A stretch of DNA of 64,000 bases, taken from contig CATOSK010000003.1 in NCBI GenBank assembly GCA_951812535.1, positions 35,001 to 99,000 on the forward strand, given 5' to 3'. Origin of the DNA: an uncultured Dehalococcoidia bacterium (GTDB taxonomy: Bacteria; Chloroflexota; Dehalococcoidia; Lucifugimonadales; UBA3495). The notes under the pieces are model-generated. The model did no database searches and was not told where the DNA came from. It saw only the letters and a list, made by a program, of their open reading frames with translations. Both the position numbers and the translations under genes were made by a program. Shown piece after piece: positions 12,758 through 21,188 of this stretch. How positions within the stretch are numbered: position 1 is the stretch's first letter; every line of letters begins with the position of its first letter.

Positions 12758-13813
12758 ATGCCCGTATTCACTCCCGAATATCTCGAAAAAGTCGCCTACC
12801 ACATCTACTGCGCCAAGGGCACCCCGGCTGACGAGTCGGAAATTGTCGCCCGCCACCAGGTCAAGGCCAACCTCGTCGGCCACGACTCCCACGGGGTCAT
12901 CCATATCCCCGAGTACTGCGAGCGCATCGACCGGGGACACATCGTCCCCGGCGCTCCCTTTGTCGTAGAAAGCGACACCCCCACCACCGCCGTCATCAAC
13001 GGCAACTGGGGCTTCGGATTCGTAGTCACCGAGAAGGCCACCCGCATGGTCATCGAGAAGGCCAGGACCCAGGGCGTCGCCGCCATCACCGTCCACCTTC
13101 AGAGCCACATCGGACGCCTCGGCGACTACCCCACCATGATCCTCAACGAAGGCATGATCGGCATGATCACCGCCGACTCCGGCGCCGGCCCCAAGGCTGT
13201 CGCCCCCTTTGGCGGACGCGCCCGGAGGCTGGGAACCAATCCCATCTGCATGGGCATCCCCAGCGACCTGGAAGGCCCCGTCCTGCTGGACATGGCCACC
13301 AGCGCCGTCGCCGCCGGAAAGATCGGCCTGGCCCGCAACCGGAATGAGGCCGTCCCCGTGGGCTGGATCATCGACAAGGACGGCAACCCCACCACCGATC
13401 CCAACGACTACCCCGCCGGCGGGGCCATACTGCCCGTCGGCGCCGACCAGGGGCACAAGGGCTACGGCCTGTCCTTCATGGTAGAGATCTTTTCCGGCCT
13501 GCTCACCGGCTTGGGATTTGGCATAGACCCACAGGCCCGCCACAATGACGGCGTCTTCGTCGTCGCCTTCGACGTCGAGAAGTTCCGCCCGTTAGCCGAC
13601 TTCAAGACAGAGGTCAAGGAGTTTGCCGAGTTCGTCAAGACCTCCCCGCCCGCCGCCGGCTTCAGCGAGGTCCTTTATCCCGGAGAAATCGAGCACCTCA
13701 CCGAGAAGCGTCGCCGCGCCGAGGGCATCTTTGTAGAGGACGAGACCTGGCGCCAGATTACCGAGCTCATGCACGAACTCGGTGTCGCGGAGACCGTCGG
13801 ACAACCCGGCTAG
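12758..13813 (+). CDS. Ldh2 family (malate/L-lactate/ureidoglycolate-type) dehydrogenase
   Basis: NAD(P)-dependent 2-hydroxyacid dehydrogenase of the Ldh2 superfamily, distinct from classical lactate dehydrogenases. The N-terminal HDSHGVIHIPEYCERI motif carries the catalytic His. IGRLGDYPTM, the LGTNPICMGIP loop and DQGHKGYGLSFMVEI are all family marks. It has 351 residues, the usual length. ATG 12758 follows AGGAGG with 7-bp spacing. The substrate cannot be told from sequence. It is a single gene ended by a strong stem-loop shared with the convergent neighbour. Confidence 0.88.
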   Translation: MPVFTPEYLEKVAYHIYCAKGTPADESEIVARHQVKANLVGHDSHGVIHIPEYCERIDRGHIVPGAPFVVESDTPTTAVINGNWGFGFVVTEKATRMVIEKARTQGVAAITVHLQSHIGRLGDYPTMILNEGMIGMITADSGAGPKAVAPFGGRARRLGTNPICMGIPSDLEGPVLLDMATSAVAAGKIGLARNRNEAVPVGWIIDKDGNPTTDPNDYPAGGAILPVGADQGHKGYGLSFMVEIFSGLLTGLGFGIDPQARHNDGVFVVAFDVEKFRPLADFKTEVKEFAEFVKTSPPAAGFSEVLYPGEIEHLTEKRRRAEGIFVEDETWRQITELMHELGVAETVGQPG

Positions 13814-13838
13814 AAGGACACCCGGGCCTGGACAAACC

Positions 13839-13868
13839 AAAGGGGCGGGAAACAACTCCCGCCCCTTT
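13839..13868. terminator. Bidirectional terminator
   Basis: AAAGGGGCGGGA (13839-13850), loop AACAAC, TCCCGCCCCTTT (13857-13868): a perfect 12-bp stem bounded by A and T runs, placed between convergent genes. Confidence 0.85.
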
Positions 13869-13897
13869 GCCTTTTCCCCGAGAATAACCGCCTCCAG

Positions 13898-14617
13898 CTA
13901 GTCTTCCCTCAACTCCAGCAGCTTCTGCAGCAGCGGTATCTCTGAAATCTTCTTCGGGTCCAGGTCCTCCCAGTAAATTCCCACCGGGGTAGGCAGTCCT
14001 CCCCCGCAACGGATAACTTCCTCCGGCGTCACCACGTAGTCCAGCGGCACGTCGTGGTGGGTCATGGGAAGGTCTTCATCCAGCACCTGCATTGGATGGA
14101 CCGTGCTCACCACCGGCGTCCCCGGAGCGACCACTCCCGCCGCCACCGCCAGCCCGTACTCCAGGTCGGCGAACCCGCCGCCCTTGCCGATCCGGACGCC
14201 CTGCCGGTTCACGGCCACCGACCCGGAAATCACCAGGTCCACCGGACGCATCTCTTCCACGTAAACCGGACGCCCGGCCCGGGAAGCTCCGCTGATGGTT
14301 GACGCCTTGGCCGGAGTGATGTCCAGCCGCGCCGGGTCCAGCTCCACGAAGCACTGCTCCTTCCGAAGGCGGGGCACGGCCATGTAGACGATCTTCCCCT
14401 CCTCCAGGGCAAGCTGCCGCAGGGGCCGCTGGGCCTTGTCCGGATTGCTCTTCACCACCCGCGCCTTCTGCCACACTTCCAGGTCTCCCACCAGGTCCGC
14501 GGCGGCCTCCGCGCCCCTGAAGTGAGGAATCTTGTCGTGGACGTTCTTGGCCCGGGCCACCCTGGACTGCTCCATCGCCGTCCAGACCTCTTCCCTGATG
14601 CTGTCCTTGTCCCGCAT
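13898..14617 (-). CDS. 5-formyltetrahydrofolate cyclo-ligase family protein
   Basis: Starts MRDKDSIREEVWTAMEQS. It contains K-S-N-P-D-K-A-Q-R-P-L-R near residues 57-68 and the G-K-G-G-G-F-A-D-L-E-Y loop that corresponds to the 'GkGgGyyD' nucleotide/folate loop of the NagB/RpiA/cyclo-ligase fold. It has 239 residues, nearer to MTHFSD-like proteins than to the 190-residue canonical enzyme, so 5-formyl-THF may not be its substrate. The C-terminal part (P-T-P-V-G-I-Y-W-E-D-L) resembles that of the longer group. It lies upstream of the twin YIP1 genes' 3' end and converges with the Ldh2 gene. Confidence 0.8.
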   Translation of the reverse strand: MRDKDSIREEVWTAMEQSRVARAKNVHDKIPHFRGAEAAADLVGDLEVWQKARVVKSNPDKAQRPLRQLALEEGKIVYMAVPRLRKEQCFVELDPARLDITPAKASTISGASRAGRPVYVEEMRPVDLVISGSVAVNRQGVRIGKGGGFADLEYGLAVAAGVVAPGTPVVSTVHPMQVLDEDLPMTHHDVPLDYVVTPEEVIRCGGGLPTPVGIYWEDLDPKKISEIPLLQKLLELRED

Positions 14618-14651
14618 GGCTCAACCTCTGTCGGGTAATGTTCCCAGCCCT

Positions 14652-15236
14652 TTAGCCCAGGGCATGGTACCACAGGAAAAGAATCTGGCTGACCGGCGGC
14701 GGCTCGGATTCCGGCCCGCCGATCTGCAGCACCCAGAACAGGACCGCGTTGATGATGATAACCGGCAGGAATCCGATAGCGACCACGAAGAACGCCCGCC
14801 ACGTTGAACGGTAGTCCAGGGCTTGACGCACGCCGGTCAACATCGCCGCGAACTGCCAGATGCGCGGAACGATTTCAAACAGCCATCCAATGGCTGGCAG
14901 GAAGATGAAGAAGATCAGGAGGCCGGGCGTTTGAGCAAATCCCGTGCATCTTGAAACCTGCCCCCAGCTTGCCTGGGTTTCCGGGGTTCCCAGCATCTTC
15001 GTTCCGATAAACCAGACGAACACCGCCCATATCGCCCAGGACAGGACGCCTCTGAGCACTCCGAACAAAAGCCCACGTACCAGGTCTCCATCCCCTTGGA
15101 GCAGGCTCCCCGCTCCGATTGCGACAGCCACCAACACCACCACAGCCAGTGCCTGAAGCATTGCTCCCTGATCATGCTCCACATCCTCGAACGTGTTCCG
15201 GTTCAAGGCGGCCGCGCCCAACATTCTTTGCAGCAT
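14652..15236 (-). CDS. YIP1 family membrane protein (copy 1)
   Basis: A 194-residue protein with several hydrophobic helices. It begins MLQRMLGAAALNRNTFEDVE and is collinear with its neighbour at 15310-15903, sharing MLxRMLGA, N-x-N-T-F-E-D-V-E, G-F-A-Q-x-P-G-L and A-L/C-L-D-Y-x-S-T-W-R-A. ATG 15242 is an alternative; 15236 matches the start of the paralogue and has better spacing to GAAGAG. YIP1-type proteins are integral membrane proteins of uncertain bacterial function. Confidence 0.8.
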   Translation of the reverse strand: MLQRMLGAAALNRNTFEDVEHDQGAMLQALAVVVLVAVAIGAGSLLQGDGDLVRGLLFGVLRGVLSWAIWAVFVWFIGTKMLGTPETQASWGQVSRCTGFAQTPGLLIFFIFLPAIGWLFEIVPRIWQFAAMLTGVRQALDYRSTWRAFFVVAIGFLPVIIINAVLFWVLQIGGPESEPPPVSQILFLWYHALG

Positions 15237-15309
15237 ATTCATCAGCTCTTCAACACCTCACGCGTTCTATTCCAAACCCTGCTGCCATGATCGGCCATCC
15301 ACCTATCCA

Positions 15310-15903
15310 TCATTCTGATTCCACAACGCTGAGGTCGGTTCCGAGCAACGAGTCCACGAACTCGGCTCCGAAGATGCCCAGCAGCACTAGAGTCAGCACA
15401 ATCAAAATCGCGAAGACCAGAACGAAGGCAATGACGACCACACCGACGGCACGCCATGTCGAGGTATAGTCCAGGCACTGCCGCACCGCAATCACCATTG
15501 CGATGAACTGCCAGACTGAAGCGGCGATAAGTATCACCTGGCCAATCCAGGGAAGAAAGGCAAGGATCTTGAACAGGCCAGGAGCCTGGGCAAACCCGGT
15601 CCCCCGGGCCAGCTGGCCCCAGTCGGCGTGCGTCTCCGGTCCCCGCAGGATCGTTGTTCCGATGAGCATGGTCAGAAAAGCCCAGGCCGCCCACCAGATC
15701 AACCCATAAACCACGCCGCCCAATAGTCCGATGATGAAGCTGCCCCCTCCGCCGACCACCGACCCTAACCCTGCTCCCAATCCGGTGGCCAGGGATACCA
15801 GGATCACCACCGCCATCGCCTGCATGGTCGCGCCGGAGTCGTTCTCCACATCCTCAAACGTGTTAGCGTTCAGGCGGATCGCTCCCAGCATTCGTTCCAG
15901 CAT
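15310..15903 (-). CDS. YIP1 family membrane protein (copy 2)
   Basis: A 197-residue membrane protein, paralogue of the downstream gene. Helices are visible at V-V-I-L-V-S-L-A-T-G-L-G-A-G-L, G-L-I-W-W-A-A-W-A-F-L-T and V-I-A-F-V-L-V-F-A-I-L-I-V-L-T. ATG 15903 is preceded by AGGTGA with about 9-bp spacing; TTG 15912 is too close to it. The two genes are tandem duplicates 73 bp apart and probably co-transcribed away from lysS. Confidence 0.8.
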   Translation of the reverse strand: MLERMLGAIRLNANTFEDVENDSGATMQAMAVVILVSLATGLGAGLGSVVGGGGSFIIGLLGGVVYGLIWWAAWAFLTMLIGTTILRGPETHADWGQLARGTGFAQAPGLFKILAFLPWIGQVILIAASVWQFIAMVIAVRQCLDYTSTWRAVGVVVIAFVLVFAILIVLTLVLLGIFGAEFVDSLLGTDLSVVESE

Positions 15904-15980
15904 TTCTCCCAATCACCTCATGTGTGCCCATTTCGGGCGTTTTGCAGCCTTCCCCGGCCTTGACCGCGGTGCCAAAATAA

Positions 15981-16039
15981 TAACATAACGAGTTTCTGCG
16001 GCCCCTCGGTTTCCCATACCGGTTCCGCTTATTATGTTA
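15981..16039. promoter_or_regulatory. Divergent promoter region with paired TAACATAA boxes
   Basis: TAACATAA (15981-15988) and its inverse TTATGTTA (16032-16039) flank a 43-bp segment between the leftward YIP1 gene and rightward lysS. Each box overlaps an AT-rich TTATTAT-like sequence, so they could be -10 regions or a regulator's paired sites. A TAGAAT at 16081-16086, 30 bp before the lysS ATG, is another possible -10. Confidence 0.35.
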
Positions 16040-16115
16040 GCCGATTGCCCCAAAGCCTTCCGTCGGATGTGGCCTTGCGCTAGAATTGACCCATCCAAGA
16101 CCCACTGGCGATCCA

Positions 16116-17633
16116 ATGACAATTTCGGAACGTGACGACGGGCTGCTCGGCAGCCGAAGACAAAAGCTCCACCGCCTCCGGGACCGGGGTATCGACCCTT
16201 ACCCTCCACGCTTCCACCGCACCGCCTCCGCCGCCCAGGCCACGGCGGATTTCGAGGCTTCGGAACGTGAAGGAGAAGATCAAGACGCCGCTTCGACCGT
16301 CGCCCTCGCTGGACGCATCACCTCCATGCGCGTCATGGGACGCGCCGCTTTCCTGGACCTCCGCGACGGCTCCGGCGCCATCCAGGCCCTCCTGCGCCAG
16401 AACGTGCTTGGCGATGCCTACGAACTAATCAAGGACCTCGACATCGGAGACTTTCTCGGCGTCACGGGCAGCATGATGCGCACCCGCACCGGCCAGGTGA
16501 CCGTTGGAGTGCAGGAAGCGCACGTGCTCTCCAAGGGGATGCGTCCCCTGCCGGAGAAGTGGCACGGCCTTCGCGACACCGAGATCCGCTACCGCCAGCG
16601 TTATCTCGACCTCATAGCCAACCCCGAGATCATGGACACCTTCGCCCAGCGGAGCAAGGTTGTCAGCGGCATCCGCCGCTTCCTCAACAACCGGGGCTTC
16701 CTGGAAGTGGACACCCCCATCATGGTGCCCGTGGCGGCCGGTGCCCACGCGCGGCCCTTTGTCACCCACCACAACGCCCTCGACCAGCAGCTTTACCTCC
16801 GCATCGCCACCGAGCTTTACCTGAAGCGCCTCATCGTCGGCGGATTCGACAAGGTCTATGAGCTGGGCCGCGTCTTCCGCAACGAGGGCATCGACCAGGA
16901 CCACAACCCGGAGTTCACCCTGCTGGAGAGCTATGAGGCCTACGCCGACTATAACGACGTGATGGCCATGGTGGAGGAATTGGTTTCCTCCGTCGCCGCC
17001 GATGTCGCCGGCAGTCCCCGCGTTCCCTTTGGGGAGACCGAGATTGACTTCACTCCCCCCTGGAACCGGGTCCAGCTTCGGGAGGAACTGGAGCTCCGCA
17101 GCGGCATCAACATCGACGCCTTCCCAGATGCGGAGTCCCTGTCCCGCCGTGCGCGGGAAGCAGGGGTGGACACTTCCCAGATGGACAGCCGGGGGCGCCT
17201 TATCGACAAGCTCCTCTCCACCTTCGTCGAGCCCCGCCTGGTCCAGCCCACCTTTATCCTCGACTACCCCGTGGATATGTCCCCCCTGGCCAAGGGCAAA
17301 CCCGACTGCCCCGGCTACGTGGAACGGTTCGAAGCCTTCGCCGCCGGAATGGAGATCGCCAACTCCTATACCGAGCTGAACGACCCCGAAGTCCAGCGGG
17401 CCCGCTTCGAGGGGCAGGAAGAGATCCGCCAGACCTACCAGGACGACGAAGTGGACCGGCTGGACGAGGACTTCCTCACTGCCCTGGAATACGGCATGCC
17501 CCCCACCGGCGGATTGGGCATGGGCATCGACCGCCTGGTCATGCTCCTCACCGGCCAGCCCAGCATCCGCGACACCCTCTTCTTCCCCCACATGCGGACG
17601 CTGGCTCCCTCCCCTGAGCCGGAGCTGGAATGA
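16116..17633 (+). CDS. lysS: Lysyl-tRNA synthetase (class II)
   Basis: Charges tRNA-Lys. The N-terminal OB-fold anticodon domain runs from about residue 60 to 150 (A-G-R-I-T-S-M-R-V-M-G...). Class II motif 1 is around GFLEVDTPIM, motif 2 is FRNEGIDQDHNPEFTLLE and motif 3 is GLGMGIDRLVMLL. It has 505 residues, the standard length. ATG 16116 is chosen because the upstream in-frame codons have no homology and would overlap the TAGAAT box. serS follows 57 bp later. Confidence 0.97.
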   Translation: MTISERDDGLLGSRRQKLHRLRDRGIDPYPPRFHRTASAAQATADFEASEREGEDQDAASTVALAGRITSMRVMGRAAFLDLRDGSGAIQALLRQNVLGDAYELIKDLDIGDFLGVTGSMMRTRTGQVTVGVQEAHVLSKGMRPLPEKWHGLRDTEIRYRQRYLDLIANPEIMDTFAQRSKVVSGIRRFLNNRGFLEVDTPIMVPVAAGAHARPFVTHHNALDQQLYLRIATELYLKRLIVGGFDKVYELGRVFRNEGIDQDHNPEFTLLESYEAYADYNDVMAMVEELVSSVAADVAGSPRVPFGETEIDFTPPWNRVQLREELELRSGINIDAFPDAESLSRRAREAGVDTSQMDSRGRLIDKLLSTFVEPRLVQPTFILDYPVDMSPLAKGKPDCPGYVERFEAFAAGMEIANSYTELNDPEVQRARFEGQEEIRQTYQDDEVDRLDEDFLTALEYGMPPTGGLGMGIDRLVMLLTGQPSIRDTLFFPHMRTLAPSPEPELE

Positions 17634-17690
17634 GCCACGTCCCTGACAACCACAGAACTAACCCCCAAACTTCCACCGGTACGGCCTTCC

Positions 17691-18968
17691 ATGCTTTCTA
17701 TTGAACTGATCCGACGCGACCCCGATGTCGTGCGCCAGGCCCTCGCTGCCCGGGGCGAGGATGACCCCTTGGATGAACTGCTGGCGTTGGATGCCCGCCG
17801 CCGGCAGGCCATCACCGAGGGCGACCAGCTCCGCTCCCAGCGCAACGATGTCAGCCGACGCATCGGCCAGGCCCGTTCCTCGGGACAGCCGCCTCCCCAG
17901 GATGTCATCGACGAGATGCGCCAGGTGGGGGAACGCATCTCCGCTCTGGAGCAAGAGACCCGTGAGACCGAGGAGCAGGTCCGCGAGATCCTGCTGGGCC
18001 TGCCCAACATCCCCCGCCCGGGCGTTCCCCAGGGCCTGGATGAGCAGGGCAACGTCGTTCTCCGCACCTGGGGCGAGCCGCCGGTCCTGGACTTTGATTC
18101 CAAGCCCCACTGGGACCTGGCCGAGGATCTGGGCATCATCGACTTCCAGCGGGGCGTCAAGCTCTCCGGCAGTCGCTTCTATACCATGTCGGGCTACGGG
18201 GCCAGGCTGGAACGCGCCGCCGCCAGCTGGATGCTCGACCTCCACGGCCGGGAGCACGGCTACACCGAGCTGATGCTGCCCATCATCGTCCGGCGGGAGA
18301 TCATGGAAGGCTCCGGCAACCTGCCCAAGTTCGCCGACAACCTCTACCACGACGAGGAAGATGACCTCTGGCTCGTCCCCACCGCAGAGGTCCCCATCAC
18401 CAACCTCCACCGGGATGAGATCATGCCCCCCGGCTCCCTGCCCACCCGCTACGTCGCCCAGACTCCCTGCTTCCGCCGAGAGAAGGCCGCCGCAGGCCGG
18501 GACACCCGGGGCATCAAGCGCGTTCACCAGTTCAACAAGGTGGAGATGTACAAATTCGTCGAACCTGACACCTCCGACGAAGAGCTGGAAAGACTGCTTG
18601 ACGACGCCGAGGACGTCTGCCGCCGCCTCAACCTCCCCTACCGCATCCTCCAGCTTTGCACCGGCGACATGTCCTTCCCCTCGGCCAAGTCCTACGACAT
18701 CGAGGTATGGGCCGCCGGATGCGAGGAATGGCTGGAGGTCAGTTCCTGCTCCAACTGCACCGACTTCCAGGCCCGCCGGGCCAACATCCGCTTCCGCCGG
18801 GAGCCGGGAGCGCAGCCCGAGTTCGTCCACACCCTCAATGGATCGGGCCTGGCCCTCCCCCGTATCATCATCGCCATCCTGGAAAACAACCAGCAGCCCG
18901 ATGGCTCGGTGGTCATCCCCGAGGAACTCCGCCCCTATACCGGCTTCGACGTTATTCCCGCTCCCTAA
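17691..18968 (+). CDS. serS: Seryl-tRNA synthetase
   Basis: Charges tRNA-Ser and tRNA-Sec. The first 110 residues form the tRNA-binding coiled coil starting MLSIELIRRDPDVVRQAL. The catalytic core has VPTAEVPITNLHRDEI, the motif 2 stretch F-R-R-E-K-A-A-A-G-R-D-T-R-G, HQFNKVEMYKFV, and motif 3 NGSGLALPRIIIAILEN. It has 425 residues, full length. It is probably co-transcribed with lysS. A strong terminator follows at 19028. Confidence 0.97.
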   Translation: MLSIELIRRDPDVVRQALAARGEDDPLDELLALDARRRQAITEGDQLRSQRNDVSRRIGQARSSGQPPPQDVIDEMRQVGERISALEQETRETEEQVREILLGLPNIPRPGVPQGLDEQGNVVLRTWGEPPVLDFDSKPHWDLAEDLGIIDFQRGVKLSGSRFYTMSGYGARLERAAASWMLDLHGREHGYTELMLPIIVRREIMEGSGNLPKFADNLYHDEEDDLWLVPTAEVPITNLHRDEIMPPGSLPTRYVAQTPCFRREKAAAGRDTRGIKRVHQFNKVEMYKFVEPDTSDEELERLLDDAEDVCRRLNLPYRILQLCTGDMSFPSAKSYDIEVWAAGCEEWLEVSSCSNCTDFQARRANIRFRREPGAQPEFVHTLNGSGLALPRIIIAILENNQQPDGSVVIPEELRPYTGFDVIPAP

Positions 18969-19027
18969 ACGGGAACAATCCCGAGTCCCCTTCCGCTTGG
19001 GCAAGGGAAGGCCAGGATGGGGAGACG

Positions 19028-19064
19028 AAAAGCCGTTGCGGAGGAATGTTCCGCAACGGCTTTT
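19028..19064. terminator. Bidirectional terminator after serS
   Basis: AAAAGCCGTTGCGGA (19028-19042), a 7-base loop and the perfect complement ending in TTTT (19050-19064): a 15-bp stem serving serS and the convergent sulfurtransferase gene. Confidence 0.9.
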
Positions 19065-19089
19065 CAACACGGGGTTTGGGGTGGGTTCG

Positions 19090-19932
19090 TTACTTCTCGA
19101 TAGGTGCTCCCACGATGCTGCCCCACTCAGTCCAGGACCCGTCATAGTTCCGGACGTTGGAGTAGCCCAGCAGTTGGGTCAGCACGAACCACGTGTGGGA
19201 TGAACGCTCGCCGATCCGGCAGTAGGCCACCGTGTCCCGGCTCCCGTCCACTCCGCGCCCGCCGTAGAGGGCCTGCAGATCGTCGGCGGACTTGAAGGTA
19301 CCGTCCTCGTTGGTCGCCTGGGCCCACGGAACGCTGGCCGCGCCGGGAATGTGTCCGCCCCGCTGGGAGCCTTCCTGCGGCGCCGCGGGTGGGGCGAGCA
19401 GTGCCCCGCTGAATTCATCCGGCGAACGCACGTCCACCAGAGCGATGTTTCCCGCGTTGACCGAAGCCAAGACCTGGTCCCGGTAAGCCCGGATGCTCTC
19501 ATCCGGGTCCTTGGCGGAATAGGAAGCCGCAGCGACGGACGGCGCATCGGTGGTCATGGGGCGGTCTTCCGCCTCCCACTTGGCCCGGCCGCCGTTCATA
19601 ATTCGCACGTCGTTATGCCCGTAGTACTTCATCTGCCAGAACGCCCAGCAGGCGAACCAGTTGCTGTTGTCTCCGTAGAGCACCACCGTGGTGTCATTGG
19701 AGACGCCGGAACTGCCCAGCAGCTCTTCCATCTCCGCCTTGGATATCAGGTCGCGGCGGACCGTCTGCTGCAGCTGGCTCTGCCAGTTCCAGCCCACCGC
19801 TCCCGCGATGTGTCCCTGCTCGTAGGAGGACGTGTCCACGTCCACTTCAATCAGCCGGACGTTGGCATCGCTGCCGTGGTCGGCCACCCACTGGGTATCC
19901 ACCAGGGAGTTTGGGTGCGCATAATCAGCCAT
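19090..19932 (-). CDS. Two-domain rhodanese sulfurtransferase
   Basis: Transfers sulfane sulfur, for example thiosulfate to cyanide or a protein thiol. It has tandem rhodanese domains. The N-terminal one (residues 1-130) is non-catalytic and contains [14 protein letters not shown] and [13 protein letters not shown]. The C-terminal one has [23 protein letters not shown] and the active-site loop CRIGER with the catalytic Cys, then [14 protein letters not shown]. It has 280 residues, typical length. ATG 19932 has GAGGAGG five bases upstream. Confidence 0.93.
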   Translation of the reverse strand: MADYAHPNSLVDTQWVADHGSDANVRLIEVDVDTSSYEQGHIAGAVGWNWQSQLQQTVRRDLISKAEMEELLGSSGVSNDTTVVLYGDNSNWFACWAFWQMKYYGHNDVRIMNGGRAKWEAEDRPMTTDAPSVAAASYSAKDPDESIRAYRDQVLASVNAGNIALVDVRSPDEFSGALLAPPAAPQEGSQRGGHIPGAASVPWAQATNEDGTFKSADDLQALYGGRGVDGSRDTVAYCRIGERSSHTWFVLTQLLGYSNVRNYDGSWTEWGSIVGAPIEK

Positions 19933-20081
19933 CACTGCCTCCTCAAGGGTTACTAAATTCTCCCGGCCTGACCCCACCCATCGCCGCAACACGAGCCGGG
20001 GCCGCCGTTCACCTGGCCGGAGTTCATGCCGCCAGTTTACTCACTGCCCAAAATTGGGGCAACACGCTGCGGGAAAAATCG

Positions 20082-20465
20082 TCAGCCTTCGTCCCATTCC
20101 GCCGGGCTCGGTTCGTCGAAAGGCAGGTTGTTTCGAATGGCTTCGTCGCGCCGTTTCAGCCACGCTTCCCAACGAGCACGTTCTTCCTTACGGCCTTCTT
20201 CCCGCGCTTCCCGGTCACGCCGTTCTCTGTACCTTTGTGCGAATACCAAGATGACCTACCAGGTCGCAAGAATAGTGATGGTCAACCCAATTGCAGGACC
20301 CACCCCATGAACGATTGCCGTGGGGGTTTCCAGTGGGGCTTGCTGAACATTATAAACCGTCTCGTACACCGTTGCCGCTACGATGAAGGTCCAGACCAGA
20401 CCAACCGATGCGACGAGATAACGAATTTCCCAATCCCTGAACAAGCCGGCTGCACCTGCGAACAA
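20082..20465 (-). pseudogene. Two-helix membrane protein gene interrupted by one in-frame TAG
   Basis: The minus frame from TTG 20465 encodes FRDWEIRYLVASVGLVWTF and a second hydrophobic segment ending L-T-I-T-I-L-A-T-W, then TAG at 20258-20256. In the same frame it continues V-I-L-V-F-A-Q-R-Y-R-E-R-R-D-R-E-A-R-E-E-G-R, a charged tail with RWEAWLKRRDEAIRNN and LPFDEPSPAEWDEG, ending at TGA 20084-20082. The second transmembrane helix spans the stop, so the two parts are one broken 127-codon gene, not two genes. Either one substitution made the stop or the base is a sequencing error. The start codon is uncertain. The family is not recognised. Confidence 0.6.
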
Positions 20466-20656
20466 TTGTTTCTATGCCTGAATGTATACGCCTGGCCGCC
20501 GGGTGTAAAGGGCCGTGTGTCAGCAAAGACCCCGGCACCCTTGCAAACCGCCTTTCCGGGTGTAAACTTGTCCCCAACGGCAGCTTTCCGGCAGCGGAAC
20601 CCGTCGCCGGAATAACCAGAAGCAACGATAGAACAGCCATCACGGGAGACCGCTCC

Positions 20657-21049
20657 ATGCCCTACACCATAAACCACGTTCACATACGTTCCCAGGATCC
20701 CCACAAGTCCGCCGCCTGGTACACCAAGCACTTCGATGCCAAACTCGTCTCCGAGCGCACCGTCATGCCGGGCACCATCACTCTCGGAATGGAATTGGAA
20801 GGCTCCTGCCGCCTCAACATCTCCTCCAAGCAGGAAGGCACCCCCGACACCCGCCCTTCCGCCGAGCTCAACCGCCTCGGCCTAGAGCACTTCGGGTTCC
20901 ATACCGACGACATCACCGGCGATCTCGCCCGCCTCGAGGCCGACGGGGTGCGGGTGGTCCTGCCCGAGACCGAGTTCACCCCGGGCACCCGGCTGGCCTA
21001 CATCGAAGGCCCGGACGATGTTCTCATCGAGTTGGTCCAGCGGCGCTGA
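20657..21049 (+). CDS. VOC/glyoxalase-like protein
   Basis: A 130-residue single-chain vicinal-oxygen-chelate fold. It starts MPYTINHVHIRSQDPHKSAA, followed by W-Y-x-K-H-F-D-A, then L-E-H-F-G-F-H-T-D-D and Y-I-E-G-P-D-D-V-L-I-E-L. The potential metal ligands are the early His, the His of F-G-F-H-T and the Glu of I-E-L-V. It could be a lyase, dioxygenase or isomerase; the substrate is unknown. ATG 20657 is used because the long open frame upstream lacks the fold. Confidence 0.8.
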   Translation: MPYTINHVHIRSQDPHKSAAWYTKHFDAKLVSERTVMPGTITLGMELEGSCRLNISSKQEGTPDTRPSAELNRLGLEHFGFHTDDITGDLARLEADGVRVVLPETEFTPGTRLAYIEGPDDVLIELVQRR

Positions 21050-21188
21050 TTCTTCAAGCGGAGTCCCTTATCTCCCTACGCACCCTCGCTGGCGGCTCCT
21101 CGTTGTCTTCGTCGGCGGCTCCTCAGAACCAGAGAATTGACCAGTTGGCATCGCCGCCCGATCCGGCGGGAGTGCTGGCCCCTTCCCT

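Noticed and set aside
19911-20615. 234-codon plus frame upstream of the glyoxalase-like gene
   Set aside because: It lies opposite the broken membrane gene and the sulfurtransferase start, and its composition is that of an antisense frame.
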